This document shows, piece by piece, positions 1 to 7,058 of a stretch of DNA of 14,959 bases. The notes under the pieces were generated by a model. The model saw only the letters and a list, made by a program, of their open reading frames with translations, searched no databases and was not told the origin of the DNA. The stretch is from contig JAUVLS010000006.1 in NCBI GenBank assembly GCA_030600625.1, positions 1 through 14,959 on the forward strand, given 5' to 3'. The DNA comes from Bacteroidales bacterium (lineage in GTDB: Bacteria; Bacteroidota; Bacteroidia; Bacteroidales; UBA12077). Made by a program: the position numbers and the translations under genes. Position 1 is the stretch's first letter. Every line of letters begins with the position of its first letter.

Positions 1-70
1 TTTGAGCCCGATGAAAAAAACAAATATGCCTTTACTATATTAATACTAGATAAGATATAATACACAACCA

Positions 71-862
71 TTATTCAATAACGACATACACAATTCCTTT
101 ATACTTTAGCCAAACTCCATTTTCGCTAGCTTTTGATACGCTAGTTGGATATCCATATTCATTATAAGAATGATAATGCATATATAGTATATCAGTATAA
201 TAAATTTCCCCACTAAAATCATAATTCTCAATTCTTTGTTCAGTGAGATTATTATAAATTTTATAATGATGATTAATCGGAAGTTCTAAATCTTTGTAAT
301 AGAAATAAGCATCTCCATACTTACACGTTCGGATATAATCCAGTTGAACATTGAAATCGGGATCTATATAAATATATTTCTCTTGTTCAATAATATTTCC
401 CCTCGAATCATATTTAAAATTAATATAGTAACTTGAATTAAATAATTTAATTATGTTTCCATTATTATCAAGTTCATATTCTTCACTTTGCATTAACTTG
501 TAATCCTCCTGATTCTCATAATTATTAGTATTAAGGTAAGATAAAGATTTGATTAAGTTATTTCCGCTATATTCATAAAGAATGTATTCCCGATGTTCTC
601 CATTTATAAATTCATTGTATTTTACCATCTTATTATTCTCATCATACTCAAAGGTTTCAGTTCTTGGCATATATATGTTAGAATAATATATTTCTATTAT
701 CTGATTATTATCATTATAAGTGAATGATATTGTATCATTATTATCATATATAATATATAAAGGAAGACATTTATCACATTTTTCAAGAATTTGATCTTCT
801 TCACAAGATAATATAGTTAATAGGATTGTTATTACATAAAGTGAAGCTAATATTTTTCTCAT
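71..862 (-). CDS. Predicted lipoprotein with degenerate YD/RHS-like repeats, function unknown
   Basis: I do not recognise a specific family name. The 263-residue product begins with a lipoprotein signal peptide: Arg2-Lys3, a hydrophobic stretch, and a lipobox ending ILSC with the lipidated Cys at 20, followed by EEDQ. The mature part is rich in Tyr, Asn, Asp and Glu. It carries a loosely repeated unit of the form (E/K)Y-D-x-x-G/N-N-x-I-x, visible near residues 48-56, 72-80, 97-105, 129-138, 150-159 and 232-241. This resembles the YD repeats of RHS proteins and related Bacteroidota lipoproteins, which form extended beta-sheet structures. The product is far too short to be a full RHS toxin and has no recognisable toxin or protease end. 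The gene is separated from clpX by a terminator, so it is probably its own transcription unit. The ATG at 860-862 fits the signal peptide. Surface or periplasmic location is inferred from the lipobox; the role is unknown. Confidence 0.75.
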   Translation of the reverse strand: MRKILASLYVITILLTILSCEEDQILEKCDKCLPLYIIYDNNDTISFTYNDNNQIIEIYYSNIYMPRTETFEYDENNKMVKYNEFINGEHREYILYEYSGNNLIKSLSYLNTNNYENQEDYKLMQSEEYELDNNGNIIKLFNSSYYINFKYDSRGNIIEQEKYIYIDPDFNVQLDYIRTCKYGDAYFYYKDLELPINHHYKIYNNLTEQRIENYDFSGEIYYTDILYMHYHSYNEYGYPTSVSKASENGVWLKYKGIVYVVIE

Positions 863-900
863 AATTTATTTATTAAAGTTTAAAAGATATTTAGTAATTA

Positions 901-933
901 AAAAACAGTCACAATTAAAGTGACTGCTTTTTT
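901..933 (-). terminator. Rho-independent terminator downstream of clpX, potentially bidirectional
   Basis: An inverted repeat, CAGTCAC (906-912) and GTGACTG (920-926) with a 7-base AT loop, is flanked by an A-run on the left and a T-run on the right. Read on the minus strand it is a 7-bp stem followed by at least five Us, 36 bases past the clpX stop. The flanking T-run on the other side means it could also work on the plus strand. It separates clpX from the downstream lipoprotein gene. Confidence 0.85.
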
Positions 934-968
934 GTAAACCGAGATTCGGATTTATGTTAAATTAAAAA

Positions 969-2189
969 TTAAGCTGCTTTTAATCTTTGGATATTTATTT
1001 TACCCATTTTTTCTTTTGCGTACTCAAGGGTAATATTTGCTTCAGTTTCCTCTTTCGATGGTATATCAAACATAACATCTATCATAATGGCTTCGCAAAT
1101 TGAACGTAAACCTCTGGCTCCCAATTTAAATTCGATAGCTTTATCAACAATGTAATCAAACACTTCTTTTTCAAAACTTAATTTTACTCCGTCCATTTTA
1201 AAAAGCTTTTCGTATTGCTTAATAATAGCATTCTTAGGTTCTGTAAGAATTCTTCGTAAAGCTTCTTTTTCAAGAGGGTCTAGGTAAGTTAAAACAGGTA
1301 ATCGTCCAATAATTTCAGGAATTAAGCCAAATGATTTTAAATCCTGAGGTGCAATATATTGTAATAAATTGTTTCTATCGATCTGATCTTTTTTTCTGCT
1401 AGCAGAATACCCAACAACCTGGGTATTTAACCTTTGACCAATTTTTCGTTCAATTCCATCAAATGCACCACCGCATATAAATAATATATTTTTAGTATTT
1501 ACAGGAATCATTTTCTGGTCGGGATGCTTACGACCTCCCTGCGGAGGAACATTAATAATTGATCCTTCCAACAATTTTAATAATCCTTGTTGAACACCTT
1601 CGCCTGAAACATCACGGGTAATTGATGGATTATCACCTTTACGTGCAATTTTATCAATCTCGTCAATAAAAACAATGCCTTTTTCTGCAGCTTCAACATT
1701 ATAATCAGCAACTTGCAACAATCGGGTTAAAATACTTTCAATATCTTCACCAACATAACCGGCTTCTGTAAGAACCGTTGCATCGACTATTGTAAACGGA
1801 ACATGAAGCATTTTAGCAATGGTTCGGGCCAGAAGTGTTTTTCCGGTTCCTGTTTCGCCAACAAGAATAATATTTGATTTTTCAATTTCAATTTCTTCTT
1901 CGTCTTTATTGTTGGTTTGTTGAAGTCTTTTGTAATGGTTGTATACGGCTACAGAAAGGTATTTCTTAGCTTCTTCCTGACCAATGACATACTGATCAAG
2001 GAATTTTTTTATTTCAATAGGTTTAAGTAATTCTATCTGATTTACATCAAAATCGCCTTTTTTCTGAAGCTCCTCCAAAACAATATCGTGAGCTTGTTCA
2101 ATACAACGATCACAAATATGTCCTGATAATCCTGCAATTAAAAGATTTGTATCTTTTTTCTCTCTCCCACAAAACGAACACTTATCCAT
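969..2189 (-). CDS. clpX: ClpX, ATP-dependent unfoldase subunit of the ClpXP protease
   Basis: ClpX is a hexameric AAA+ unfoldase in the cytoplasm that recognises tagged or misfolded proteins and threads them into ClpP. The 406-residue product has every expected block. The N-terminal zinc-binding domain has Cys4, Cys7, Cys26 and Cys29. Walker A is GETGTGKT at 111-118, the pore loop GYVG is at 144-147, and Walker B is IVFIDEID at 172-179. An RKH motif lies at 220-222 and the sensor-2 GARG at 357-360. The loop that contacts ClpP, IGF in E. coli, reads VGY here (259-261). An acidic insert, DEEEIEIE, lies just before Walker A. Length is close to the usual ~410-425. The gene follows clpP in transcription order, but a hairpin terminator and a promoter-like -7 element lie between them, which suggests independent expression. 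The ATG opens directly on the zinc-finger domain, so the start is secure. Confidence 0.98.
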   Translation of the reverse strand: MDKCSFCGREKKDTNLLIAGLSGHICDRCIEQAHDIVLEELQKKGDFDVNQIELLKPIEIKKFLDQYVIGQEEAKKYLSVAVYNHYKRLQQTNNKDEEEIEIEKSNIILVGETGTGKTLLARTIAKMLHVPFTIVDATVLTEAGYVGEDIESILTRLLQVADYNVEAAEKGIVFIDEIDKIARKGDNPSITRDVSGEGVQQGLLKLLEGSIINVPPQGGRKHPDQKMIPVNTKNILFICGGAFDGIERKIGQRLNTQVVGYSASRKKDQIDRNNLLQYIAPQDLKSFGLIPEIIGRLPVLTYLDPLEKEALRRILTEPKNAIIKQYEKLFKMDGVKLSFEKEVFDYIVDKAIEFKLGARGLRSICEAIMIDVMFDIPSKEETEANITLEYAKEKMGKINIQRLKAA

Positions 2190-2216
2190 CTCTTACTTGT
2201 GTATTAATTTATGGAA

Positions 2217-2224
2217 CAAATTTA
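2217..2224 (-). promoter_or_regulatory. Candidate Bacteroidota -7 promoter element for clpX
   Basis: On the minus strand these bases read TAAATTTG, an exact match to the Bacteroidota -7 consensus TAnnTTTG. The element lies 27 bases upstream of the clpX ATG and just downstream of the clpP terminator, the right place for a clpX-specific promoter. No clear TTTG -33 element is visible at the usual spacing; a T-run occupies that position. Promoter function is inferred from position and motif only. Confidence 0.5.
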
Positions 2225-2240
2225 CGGCATTAATTAGAAT

Positions 2241-2269
2241 AAAAAAACCGCATTTTGATTAATGCGGTT
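2241..2269 (-). terminator. Rho-independent terminator between clpP and clpX
   Basis: A perfect 9-bp inverted repeat, AACCGCATT (2246-2254) and AATGCGGTT (2261-2269), with a 6-base loop. On the minus strand the stem runs directly into a U-tract (the A-run at 2241-2247). It begins 22 bases past the clpP stop and ends before the clpX promoter-like element, so it should stop or attenuate tig-clpP transcription before clpX. Confidence 0.85.
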
Positions 2270-2291
2270 CAATATTAGGTAAAATAAGTTT

Positions 2292-2984
2292 TTATTTTTT
2301 ATTTCCGTTTCTTACTAGCACTTCATCAATCATACCATATTTTTTAGCTTCTTCAGCAGTCATCCAGTAATCACGATCAGAATCTTTCTCAATTTTCTTA
2401 TAAGTATTACCGGTGTGTTTTGCTAATATGTCGTAAAGTTCTTTCTTTAATTTCTGGATTTCACGTGCTGTAATTTCAATATCAGTTGCCTGGCCTTGTA
2501 CTCCACCCATTGGTTGGTGAATCATCGTTCTTGAATGAGTAAGAGCCGATCGTTTGCCCGGCGTTCCTGCTGCAAGTAAAACAGCACCCATAGAAGCTGC
2601 CATACCCGTACAAATGGTTGCAATATCAGGACTTATGTATTGCATAGTATCATAAATTCCTAATCCGGCGTGTACTCCACCACCAGGTGTATTCATATAT
2701 ATCTGAATATCCTTTGACGGATCAGTAGATTCAAGGAAAAGCAACTGAGCCTGTATAATGTTTGAAACGTAATCGTCAATCGGTACGCCTAAAAAGAGAA
2801 TTCGGTCCATCATTAGACGGGAGAATACATCCATTTGGGCAATATTTAATTGACGTTCTTCTATAATAGTTGGTGATATGTAGTTATTATACACTGAAGC
2901 ATATTTTTCCAGCGAAATACTACTTATACCAATATGTTTGGTTGCATATTTTTTAAATTCGTCTTTCGGAATCATAATTTTCAT
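2292..2984 (-). CDS. clpP: ClpP, serine protease subunit of ClpXP
   Basis: ClpP forms a tetradecameric barrel that degrades proteins delivered by ClpX. The 230-residue product carries the catalytic triad: Ser131 within CTGMAASMGAVLL, His156 within MIHQPMGG, and Asp201 within EKDSDRD. The substrate-binding glycine strand is NTPGGGVHAG (98-107), with one extra Gly compared with the common NSPGG form. The oligomer head-region helix is intact. About 30-35 residues precede the conserved core, longer than the processed E. coli N-terminus and consistent with a cleaved propeptide or the extended N-terminus common in this phylum. The gene starts 45 bases after the tig stop with no terminator between them, so tig and clpP are probably co-transcribed. 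It is followed by a strong terminator before clpX. Confidence 0.97.
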   Translation of the reverse strand: MKIMIPKDEFKKYATKHIGISSISLEKYASVYNNYISPTIIEERQLNIAQMDVFSRLMMDRILFLGVPIDDYVSNIIQAQLLFLESTDPSKDIQIYMNTPGGGVHAGLGIYDTMQYISPDIATICTGMAASMGAVLLAAGTPGKRSALTHSRTMIHQPMGGVQGQATDIEITAREIQKLKKELYDILAKHTGNTYKKIEKDSDRDYWMTAEEAKKYGMIDEVLVRNGNKK

Positions 2985-3029
2985 CAGATTTAATTAGTAG
3001 CTGATAAAGTTAGTTAAATTTGGATGAAA

Positions 3030-4412
3030 TTATTTACTTTTCTTTTGATCTTTTTTCTGATCCTTTTCCCAAAGTTTTTGAAATTCTTCAGTAGTAACTT
3101 CTTTAGTGTCAAGTTTTACCAAATCTTTAATAAAATCAACTACTTTATCTTCAAATTTCTTTTCGTAAAGATTTCTTCGTTCGTCATCTTTTTTAAGAAT
3201 TTCCTGTGCATATTGCTCTAACTGTTCATCTGGCATGTTTGCCAAACCATATTGTGCAAACTGAGCAGCAGTAACTTCTTTGGCAGCATCAAGAACTTCG
3301 CTTTCTTCAACTTTGATTTCATTATCTCTGATAATTTGGTCTTTGATCAATTGCCATTTCAAATCATCTTCGAATTTAGGATATTCTTCTTCGATTTGTT
3401 CAGCAGTAAATTTACCTTCATTTACAATAGTCAACCAACGTTTTAAAAACTCTGTTGGTAATTCAGGATTTATTTTCTCAACAAATTTTTGTTTTGCATC
3501 GATCATAAATCTATAATCAGTTTCTTTAACAAAATTGAACTTTATTTCTTCAGTAAGTTTTGCCTTAAACTCTTCGTCAGATTTGATTACATCTTTACCA
3601 AAAGCCTTATCATATAATTCCTGATTTATTTCTGCTTTTTCGAAACGTTGAACTTTCATAATTTCAAACTGGAAATCATCTGTAATATTTTTTGCTTTTT
3701 CTTTGTCAATTTTTAACATAGAAGCTATTTCAGAATCGCTTGGATAAGCTTTTCTAACATCAAAATTTATCTTGTCACCAACTTTTTTGCCGGCAAATGT
3801 TGTCTTAATATCAGCGTCTTTAATGTACTCAATTGTTATTCTTACATCATCTGCCTTGATTCCATTTTCCAGGATATTTCCTTCTTCATTTAGCTGAATA
3901 AAATTACCCGATAACATTTCGTTGTCAGTTGTTTCTTCAGCATCCTTAAATTCGCCAAATTTACGAGTGTAGTTATCTGTATACGATTCTAATAATTTAT
4001 CATCTACCTTTATACTGTAATAAGGAACTTTATCTTTTTTCGAAATTTTTATTTCAACTTCAGGAGCAATTGCAACATCAAATAAGAATTCAAATTCGGT
4101 TTCATTATCAAAATCAGCAGTTTCCTGATTTTTGCTTGGCAAGGGTTCTCCAAGAAGATTTAATTTTTCGTCACGTATATAATTAGTAAGAGATTCAGAA
4201 ATAAGTTTATTTACTTCTTCAACAATAATTCCTTTACCATACATTTTTTTGATTAATCCTGTTGGTATTTTACCCGGACGGAAACCATCAATACGAGCTT
4301 TCTTGCGGTAATCTTTAATAACAGTTTCTACTTTTTCAGCATAATCATCTTTTGTAATGTTTACCTTAATTACTGCTGTTAAATCATTAATGTTCTCTTT
4401 AACTATGTTCAT
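3030..4412 (-). CDS. tig: Trigger factor, ribosome-associated chaperone
   Basis: Trigger factor binds the large ribosomal subunit at the exit tunnel and shields emerging chains. The ribosome-binding signature GFRPGK is at residues 43-48, inside an N-terminal domain of about 115 residues. A C-terminal helical chaperone domain follows from about residue 260. The segment at about 150-250, where E. coli carries the FKBP-type prolyl isomerase domain, has only weak resemblance to FKBP, so prolyl isomerase activity is doubtful. The product, at 460 residues, is somewhat longer than E. coli Tig (432). It ends in a lysine-rich tail with a short repeat, KDQKKDQKKSK. The tig-clpP-clpX order is the classical one. 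The tRNA-Leu terminator lies just upstream, so tig should have its own promoter in the roughly 30 bases between, but I could not find a convincing TAnnTTTG there. Confidence 0.95.
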   Translation of the reverse strand: MNIVKENINDLTAVIKVNITKDDYAEKVETVIKDYRKKARIDGFRPGKIPTGLIKKMYGKGIIVEEVNKLISESLTNYIRDEKLNLLGEPLPSKNQETADFDNETEFEFLFDVAIAPEVEIKISKKDKVPYYSIKVDDKLLESYTDNYTRKFGEFKDAEETTDNEMLSGNFIQLNEEGNILENGIKADDVRITIEYIKDADIKTTFAGKKVGDKINFDVRKAYPSDSEIASMLKIDKEKAKNITDDFQFEIMKVQRFEKAEINQELYDKAFGKDVIKSDEEFKAKLTEEIKFNFVKETDYRFMIDAKQKFVEKINPELPTEFLKRWLTIVNEGKFTAEQIEEEYPKFEDDLKWQLIKDQIIRDNEIKVEESEVLDAAKEVTAAQFAQYGLANMPDEQLEQYAQEILKKDDERRNLYEKKFEDKVVDFIKDLVKLDTKEVTTEEFQKLWEKDQKKDQKKSK

Positions 4413-4442
4413 TACTTATGTGTTTGAGATTTTGTAAATTTT

Positions 4443-4488
4443 AAAAAACCGCCAAACCACCAATTTTATTAGATAGTTTAAGCGGTTT
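4443..4488 (-). terminator. Terminator downstream of tRNA-Leu
   Basis: The inverted repeat AAACCGC (4446-4452) and GCGGTTT (4482-4488), with an inner AAAC/GTTT pairing, is followed on the minus strand by a U-run (A-run at 4443-4448). It starts 12 bases after the tRNA 3' end and finishes before tig, so it most likely ends the tRNA transcript. Confidence 0.7.
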
Positions 4489-4499
4489 GTTTTGTTAAG

Positions 4500-4581
4500 T
4501 GCGGATGAAGGGACTCGAACCCCCACGCCTTGCGGCACTAGATCCTAAGTCTAGCTCGGCTACCAATTACGACACATCCGC
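4500..4581 (-). tRNA. tRNA-Leu (anticodon UAG)
   Basis: Read on the minus strand, the 7-bp acceptor stem GCGGATG pairs with CATCCGC. The anticodon stem CTAGA/TCTAG encloses the loop CTTAGGA with anticodon TAG at 4545-4547. A long variable arm, TGCCGCAAGGCG, marks the class II leucine type, and the T-arm contains GTTCGAGTC. The discriminator base is A (4500). The 3' CCA is not encoded, so it must be added post-transcriptionally. The tRNA reads CUA and, with wobble, other CUN leucine codons. No duplicated 3' end that would suggest an integrated element is seen in the window. Confidence 0.96.
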
Positions 4582-4592
4582 AAAAGTGTGTG

Positions 4593-4621
4593 CAAATATA
4601 TTACAAATTTTTATATTACAA
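4593..4621 (-). promoter_or_regulatory. Candidate promoter of tRNA-Leu
   Basis: On the minus strand TATATTTG (4593-4600) matches the Bacteroidota -7 consensus TAnnTTTG exactly. It lies 11 bases upstream of the tRNA 5' end. A TTG core (4619-4621) sits 18 bases further upstream as a possible -33 element. Position and motif both fit; activity is inferred. Confidence 0.55.
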
Positions 4622-4744
4622 GAATAATTTTTAAAAAAATAGTTTTGTTGATTTGGATTTTAATAATCAGGCATTTAAAAAATTTTTAGTTTGAATTTTG
4701 ATGAAAATTTTTATAACTTGAAAGATAATTTAAAGAGGTTAATT

Positions 4745-5605
4745 ATGAAAAAAATTATGATTATATCACTGGGTTTAGTTTATTTTTTTTCTTTTTCCCT
4801 GAAAGCACAGGAGGATAAAGTTTATATAAATAAAAAAATAGAGGCTCTATGGAAAACTTCAGCAGAATTTAAAGTCCCGGAATCAGTTTGTTTTTGTAAA
4901 AAACAAAATGCCATTTTTGTTTCAAACATAAACGGAAAACCTCTTGAAAAAGATAATAATGGGTTTATTTCTAAATTAACTCCTGAAGGAAATATTGTGA
5001 AATTAGAATGGGTAAAAGGCTTACATGCACCTAAAGGAATGGGTGTTTATAAAGAAAGACTTTTTGTAACAGATATTGATCGTATAGCAGAAATTGATAT
5101 CAAAACGGAGCAAATAATAAGATTTTATGAAGTGCCTGATGCCAAATTTTTAAACGATATGGTTATTGATCCTTCTGGTATTATATATATATCTGATATG
5201 CAAACTAATACTATATATAAATTATATCATGGGGTTGTAAAAAAGTGGCTTAGTTCTAATTCCGTAATAGGACCAAATGGGCTTTGTATTTGGAAAGGTT
5301 CTTTATTTATTGGTACTCGTGAAAAAATCGTTAAAGTAGATTTACTAAGTAAAACACTTACTGACTACATTTTAAATACAGGCAGTATAGATGGGTTAGT
5401 TTGTTTTGAAAACAATCATCTGATATATTCTGATTGGAGCGGGAATGTTTATATGGCTTGTTTGGGCGAAGAAACTAAAAAATTATTAGATACAACGCCC
5501 TTAAAAATTAATGCTGCTGATATTGGATTTAATCATGAGAAAAGGATAATATATATACCTACTTTTTATGATAATAGGGTGATGGCATATAGAATAAAAG
5601 ACTAA
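4745..5605 (+). CDS. Exported SMP-30/gluconolactonase-like beta-propeller protein
   Basis: The 286-residue product has a type I signal peptide: MKK, a hydrophobic core, then FSLKA with likely cleavage after Ala21, so it should reach the periplasm. The rest shows repeated short beta-strand units typical of a six-bladed SMP-30/NHL-like propeller. Residues matching the four metal ligands of SMP-30 lactonases are present in order: Glu46 (VPES), Asn137 (LNDMVIDPSG), Asn178 (GPNGL) and Asp216 (SIDGL). Hydrolysis of a sugar lactone or similar ester is therefore plausible, but the substrate cannot be read from the sequence. I chose the ATG at 4745 over an in-frame TTG at 4691 because it opens directly on the signal peptide and has AGAGG upstream. 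The gene ends by overlapping the stop codon of the convergent membrane zincin gene. No sugar transport or catabolic genes are nearby. Confidence 0.85.
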   Translation: MKKIMIISLGLVYFFSFSLKAQEDKVYINKKIEALWKTSAEFKVPESVCFCKKQNAIFVSNINGKPLEKDNNGFISKLTPEGNIVKLEWVKGLHAPKGMGVYKERLFVTDIDRIAEIDIKTEQIIRFYEVPDAKFLNDMVIDPSGIIYISDMQTNTIYKLYHGVVKKWLSSNSVIGPNGLCIWKGSLFIGTREKIVKVDLLSKTLTDYILNTGSIDGLVCFENNHLIYSDWSGNVYMACLGEETKKLLDTTPLKINAADIGFNHEKRIIYIPTFYDNRVMAYRIKD

Positions 5606-6144
5606 TTTATTTTTATATAAAATCCCATTTTATGTGGATGATCATAAACCATTGTGTTTTCATCAAGTTTTCTAAGCATAAAAAGCGAGATAATATCTCC
5701 TCCGGCAGTCCATGAAAAGAAAATCCCAAAAGAAAGAAAAAGGCCATTTCCTAGAATAATTCCTACAACAGATGGAATGATTCCCATAATAATCAGTGGC
5801 ATTATCCCACCCAGTCGATAATATTTTGCTTTAAGAGGTTCTTTACAATGACAATAGGGTGTAATACCATTTAAGCCAAATTTTATAGACTTAAATCCTT
5901 TTTTTGAAAATAATGCCCAGGTGATACCATGCAATAATTCGTGAAGAATGATTCCAAGAATTAGAACATAAATAAAAAGCCTCATAAATTCTTTTCGGCC
6001 AATTTCGAAAGTTTGAAAATCCCAAATAAGAATAAATGGAATTAAAAGAATAGCAGTAATAGGAATAATCATTATTAGTGAATAAAGATTGATTTTCCTT
6101 ATACTCAAGGTGTATTCTTTTATATTTTCAGAATTTATTTCCAT
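5602..6144 (-). CDS. Small integral-membrane zincin-like protein (DUF3267 type)
   Basis: The 180-residue product has about four hydrophobic segments (roughly 20-42, 55-75, 113-132 and 134-155). The second contains the zinc metalloprotease motif HELLH (68-72). A further candidate ligand is Asp150 in TAGGDIISL, an arrangement typical of the DUF3267 putative zincin peptidases, which are distantly like the S2P/M50 intramembrane proteases. Between these lies GITPYCHCKEPLKAKYYRLGG, with two Cys and one His, similar to the conserved middle segment of such families. No substrate is known for this family, so protease activity is inferred from the motif alone. The gene has no obvious promoter, and a terminator for lptB lies directly upstream. 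It could belong to the lptB transcript by read-through. Its stop codon TAG overlaps the convergent propeller gene's stop by 4 bases. Confidence 0.8.
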   Translation of the reverse strand: MEINSENIKEYTLSIRKINLYSLIMIIPITAILLIPFILIWDFQTFEIGRKEFMRLFIYVLILGIILHELLHGITWALFSKKGFKSIKFGLNGITPYCHCKEPLKAKYYRLGGIMPLIIMGIIPSVVGIILGNGLFLSFGIFFSWTAGGDIISLFMLRKLDENTMVYDHPHKMGFYIKIN

Positions 6145-6176
6145 TTATAAAATCAGAATTTATTACAAGCTTAAAC

Positions 6177-6202
6177 AAAAAACCCTAACAATTGTCAGGG
6201 TT
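6177..6202 (-). terminator. Rho-independent terminator downstream of lptB
   Basis: The inverted repeat AACCCT...AGGGTT (6181-6202) extends through GACA/TGTT pairing, including one G-U pair on the minus strand, and is followed by a U-run (A-run at 6177-6182). It lies 22 bases past the lptB stop. The G-U pair makes the stem perfect only on the minus strand, which supports this orientation. Confidence 0.8.
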
Positions 6203-6223
6203 CAATATAATGAATTTACAATT

Positions 6224-6985
6224 CTAATCCTCATTAATACCTATGGTACGCAAATCAAAGTTTTTACCCAGGTAAACACGACGCACTTGTTCATCTTCAG
6301 CGAGTTCTTTTGCGTTTCCTGCTTTAAGAATAGAGCCTTCGAAAAGCAAATAAGCACGGTCGGTTATTGATAATGTTTCGTGAACATTGTGATCGGTAAT
6401 TAAAATACCAATATTTTTTTCTTTTAATTTACCTACAATGTCCTGAATATCTTCGACAGCAATTGGATCTACACCGGCAAAAGGTTCGTCAAGTAAAATA
6501 AATTTTGGTTTTAAAGCTAATGCGCGGGCAATTTCTGTTCTACGACGTTCGCCACCCGAAAGCTGAATTCCAAGACTTTTGCGGATTTTTTGCAGTCCAA
6601 ATTCGTCAATTAAATTTTCTAATCTCTCTCGTTGTTCTTCTTTCGACATTTTGGACATTTCAAGAACTGCCATTATATTATCTTCGATACTTAATTTTCT
6701 GAAAACCGAGGCTTCTTGTGCCAGATATCCGATACCTTTTTGCGCTCTTTTATATACAGGCTCTTTGGTAATATCAATATTATCAAGATAAATTTTACCT
6801 GTATAAGGAGTAATTAACCCAACAATCATATAAAAGGTTGTTGTTTTTCCTGCTCCATTGGGTCCAAGCAAGCCAACAATTTCTCCTTGTTCTACTTCAA
6901 CAGAAACATTTTTCACAACAGTTCTTGAACGGTATTTCTTTACCAGGTTATCAGTATGCAGTTTTATCTTTTTATCCTGACTCAT
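6224..6985 (-). CDS. lptB: LptB, ATPase of the lipopolysaccharide export machine
   Basis: LptB is the cytoplasmic ATPase of the LptB2FG complex that extracts LPS from the inner membrane and drives it along the Lpt bridge to the cell surface. The 253-residue product shows Walker A GPNGAGKT (41-48), Q-loop Gln90 within [18 protein letters not shown], and signature LSGGERRR (142-149). Walker B is FILLDEP (162-168) and the H-loop His is at 199. The segment YLxQEASxFRKLS and the phrase [12 protein letters not shown] are hallmarks that separate LptB from other ABC ATPases. The gene follows the DUF5686 outer-membrane gene by 73 bases, with an exact TAnnTTTG element in the gap, and ends at a terminator. 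lptF, lptG and lptC are not in the window, so partners are encoded elsewhere. Confidence 0.96.
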   Translation of the reverse strand: MSQDKKIKLHTDNLVKKYRSRTVVKNVSVEVEQGEIVGLLGPNGAGKTTTFYMIVGLITPYTGKIYLDNIDITKEPVYKRAQKGIGYLAQEASVFRKLSIEDNIMAVLEMSKMSKEEQRERLENLIDEFGLQKIRKSLGIQLSGGERRRTEIARALALKPKFILLDEPFAGVDPIAVEDIQDIVGKLKEKNIGILITDHNVHETLSITDRAYLLFEGSILKAGNAKELAEDEQVRRVYLGKNFDLRTIGINED

Positions 6986-7001
6986 TGTAATTTGTTTTTT
7001 A

Positions 7002-7009
7002 CAAATGTA
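7002..7009 (-). promoter_or_regulatory. Candidate -7 promoter element for lptB
   Basis: On the minus strand this reads TACATTTG, an exact match to TAnnTTTG, 16 bases upstream of the lptB ATG. The 11-mer ATACATTTGTA that contains it also occurs upstream of kdsD. No good -33 TTTG is visible at the usual spacing, so strength is uncertain. It would give lptB a short leader independent of the DUF5686 gene. Confidence 0.5.
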
Positions 7010-7058
7010 TATATTTTATTTAAAAACGTTCGTAGTGAAAATATGGTGTTAGAATTGA

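Noticed and set aside
1..70. Short plus-strand frame starting at the ATG near position 11
   Set aside because: It stops after about ten codons; nothing else supportable is seen in these bases.
3024..3516. Several plus-strand open frames opposite tig, rich in Phe, Ser and Leu
   Set aside because: They are antisense readings of the Lys/Glu-rich tig gene and have no domain, promoter or start-site support.
4711..4720. TTATAACTTG upstream of the propeller gene, also found at 13785-13794 before the ABC genes
   Set aside because: Resembles a -7 element but is one base short of TAnnTTTG and the -33 spacing differs between the two sites; likely chance in AT-rich DNA.
4500..4745. tRNA-Leu as an integration site for a mobile island
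   Set aside because: No integrase, no repeated copy of the tRNA 3' end and no phage or plasmid genes are visible in the window.
5617..5633. Palindrome ATAAAAT-CCC-ATTTTAT just past the propeller gene, a possible terminator
   Set aside because: The stem is entirely A-T, no T-run follows on the plus strand, and it lies within the coding end of the zincin gene.
6990..7007. ATTTGT...ACAAAT hairpin before lptB, considered as a 5' regulatory structure
   Set aside because: It overlaps the promoter -7 element, so most of the first arm would not be in the transcript; the stem is short and AT-rich.
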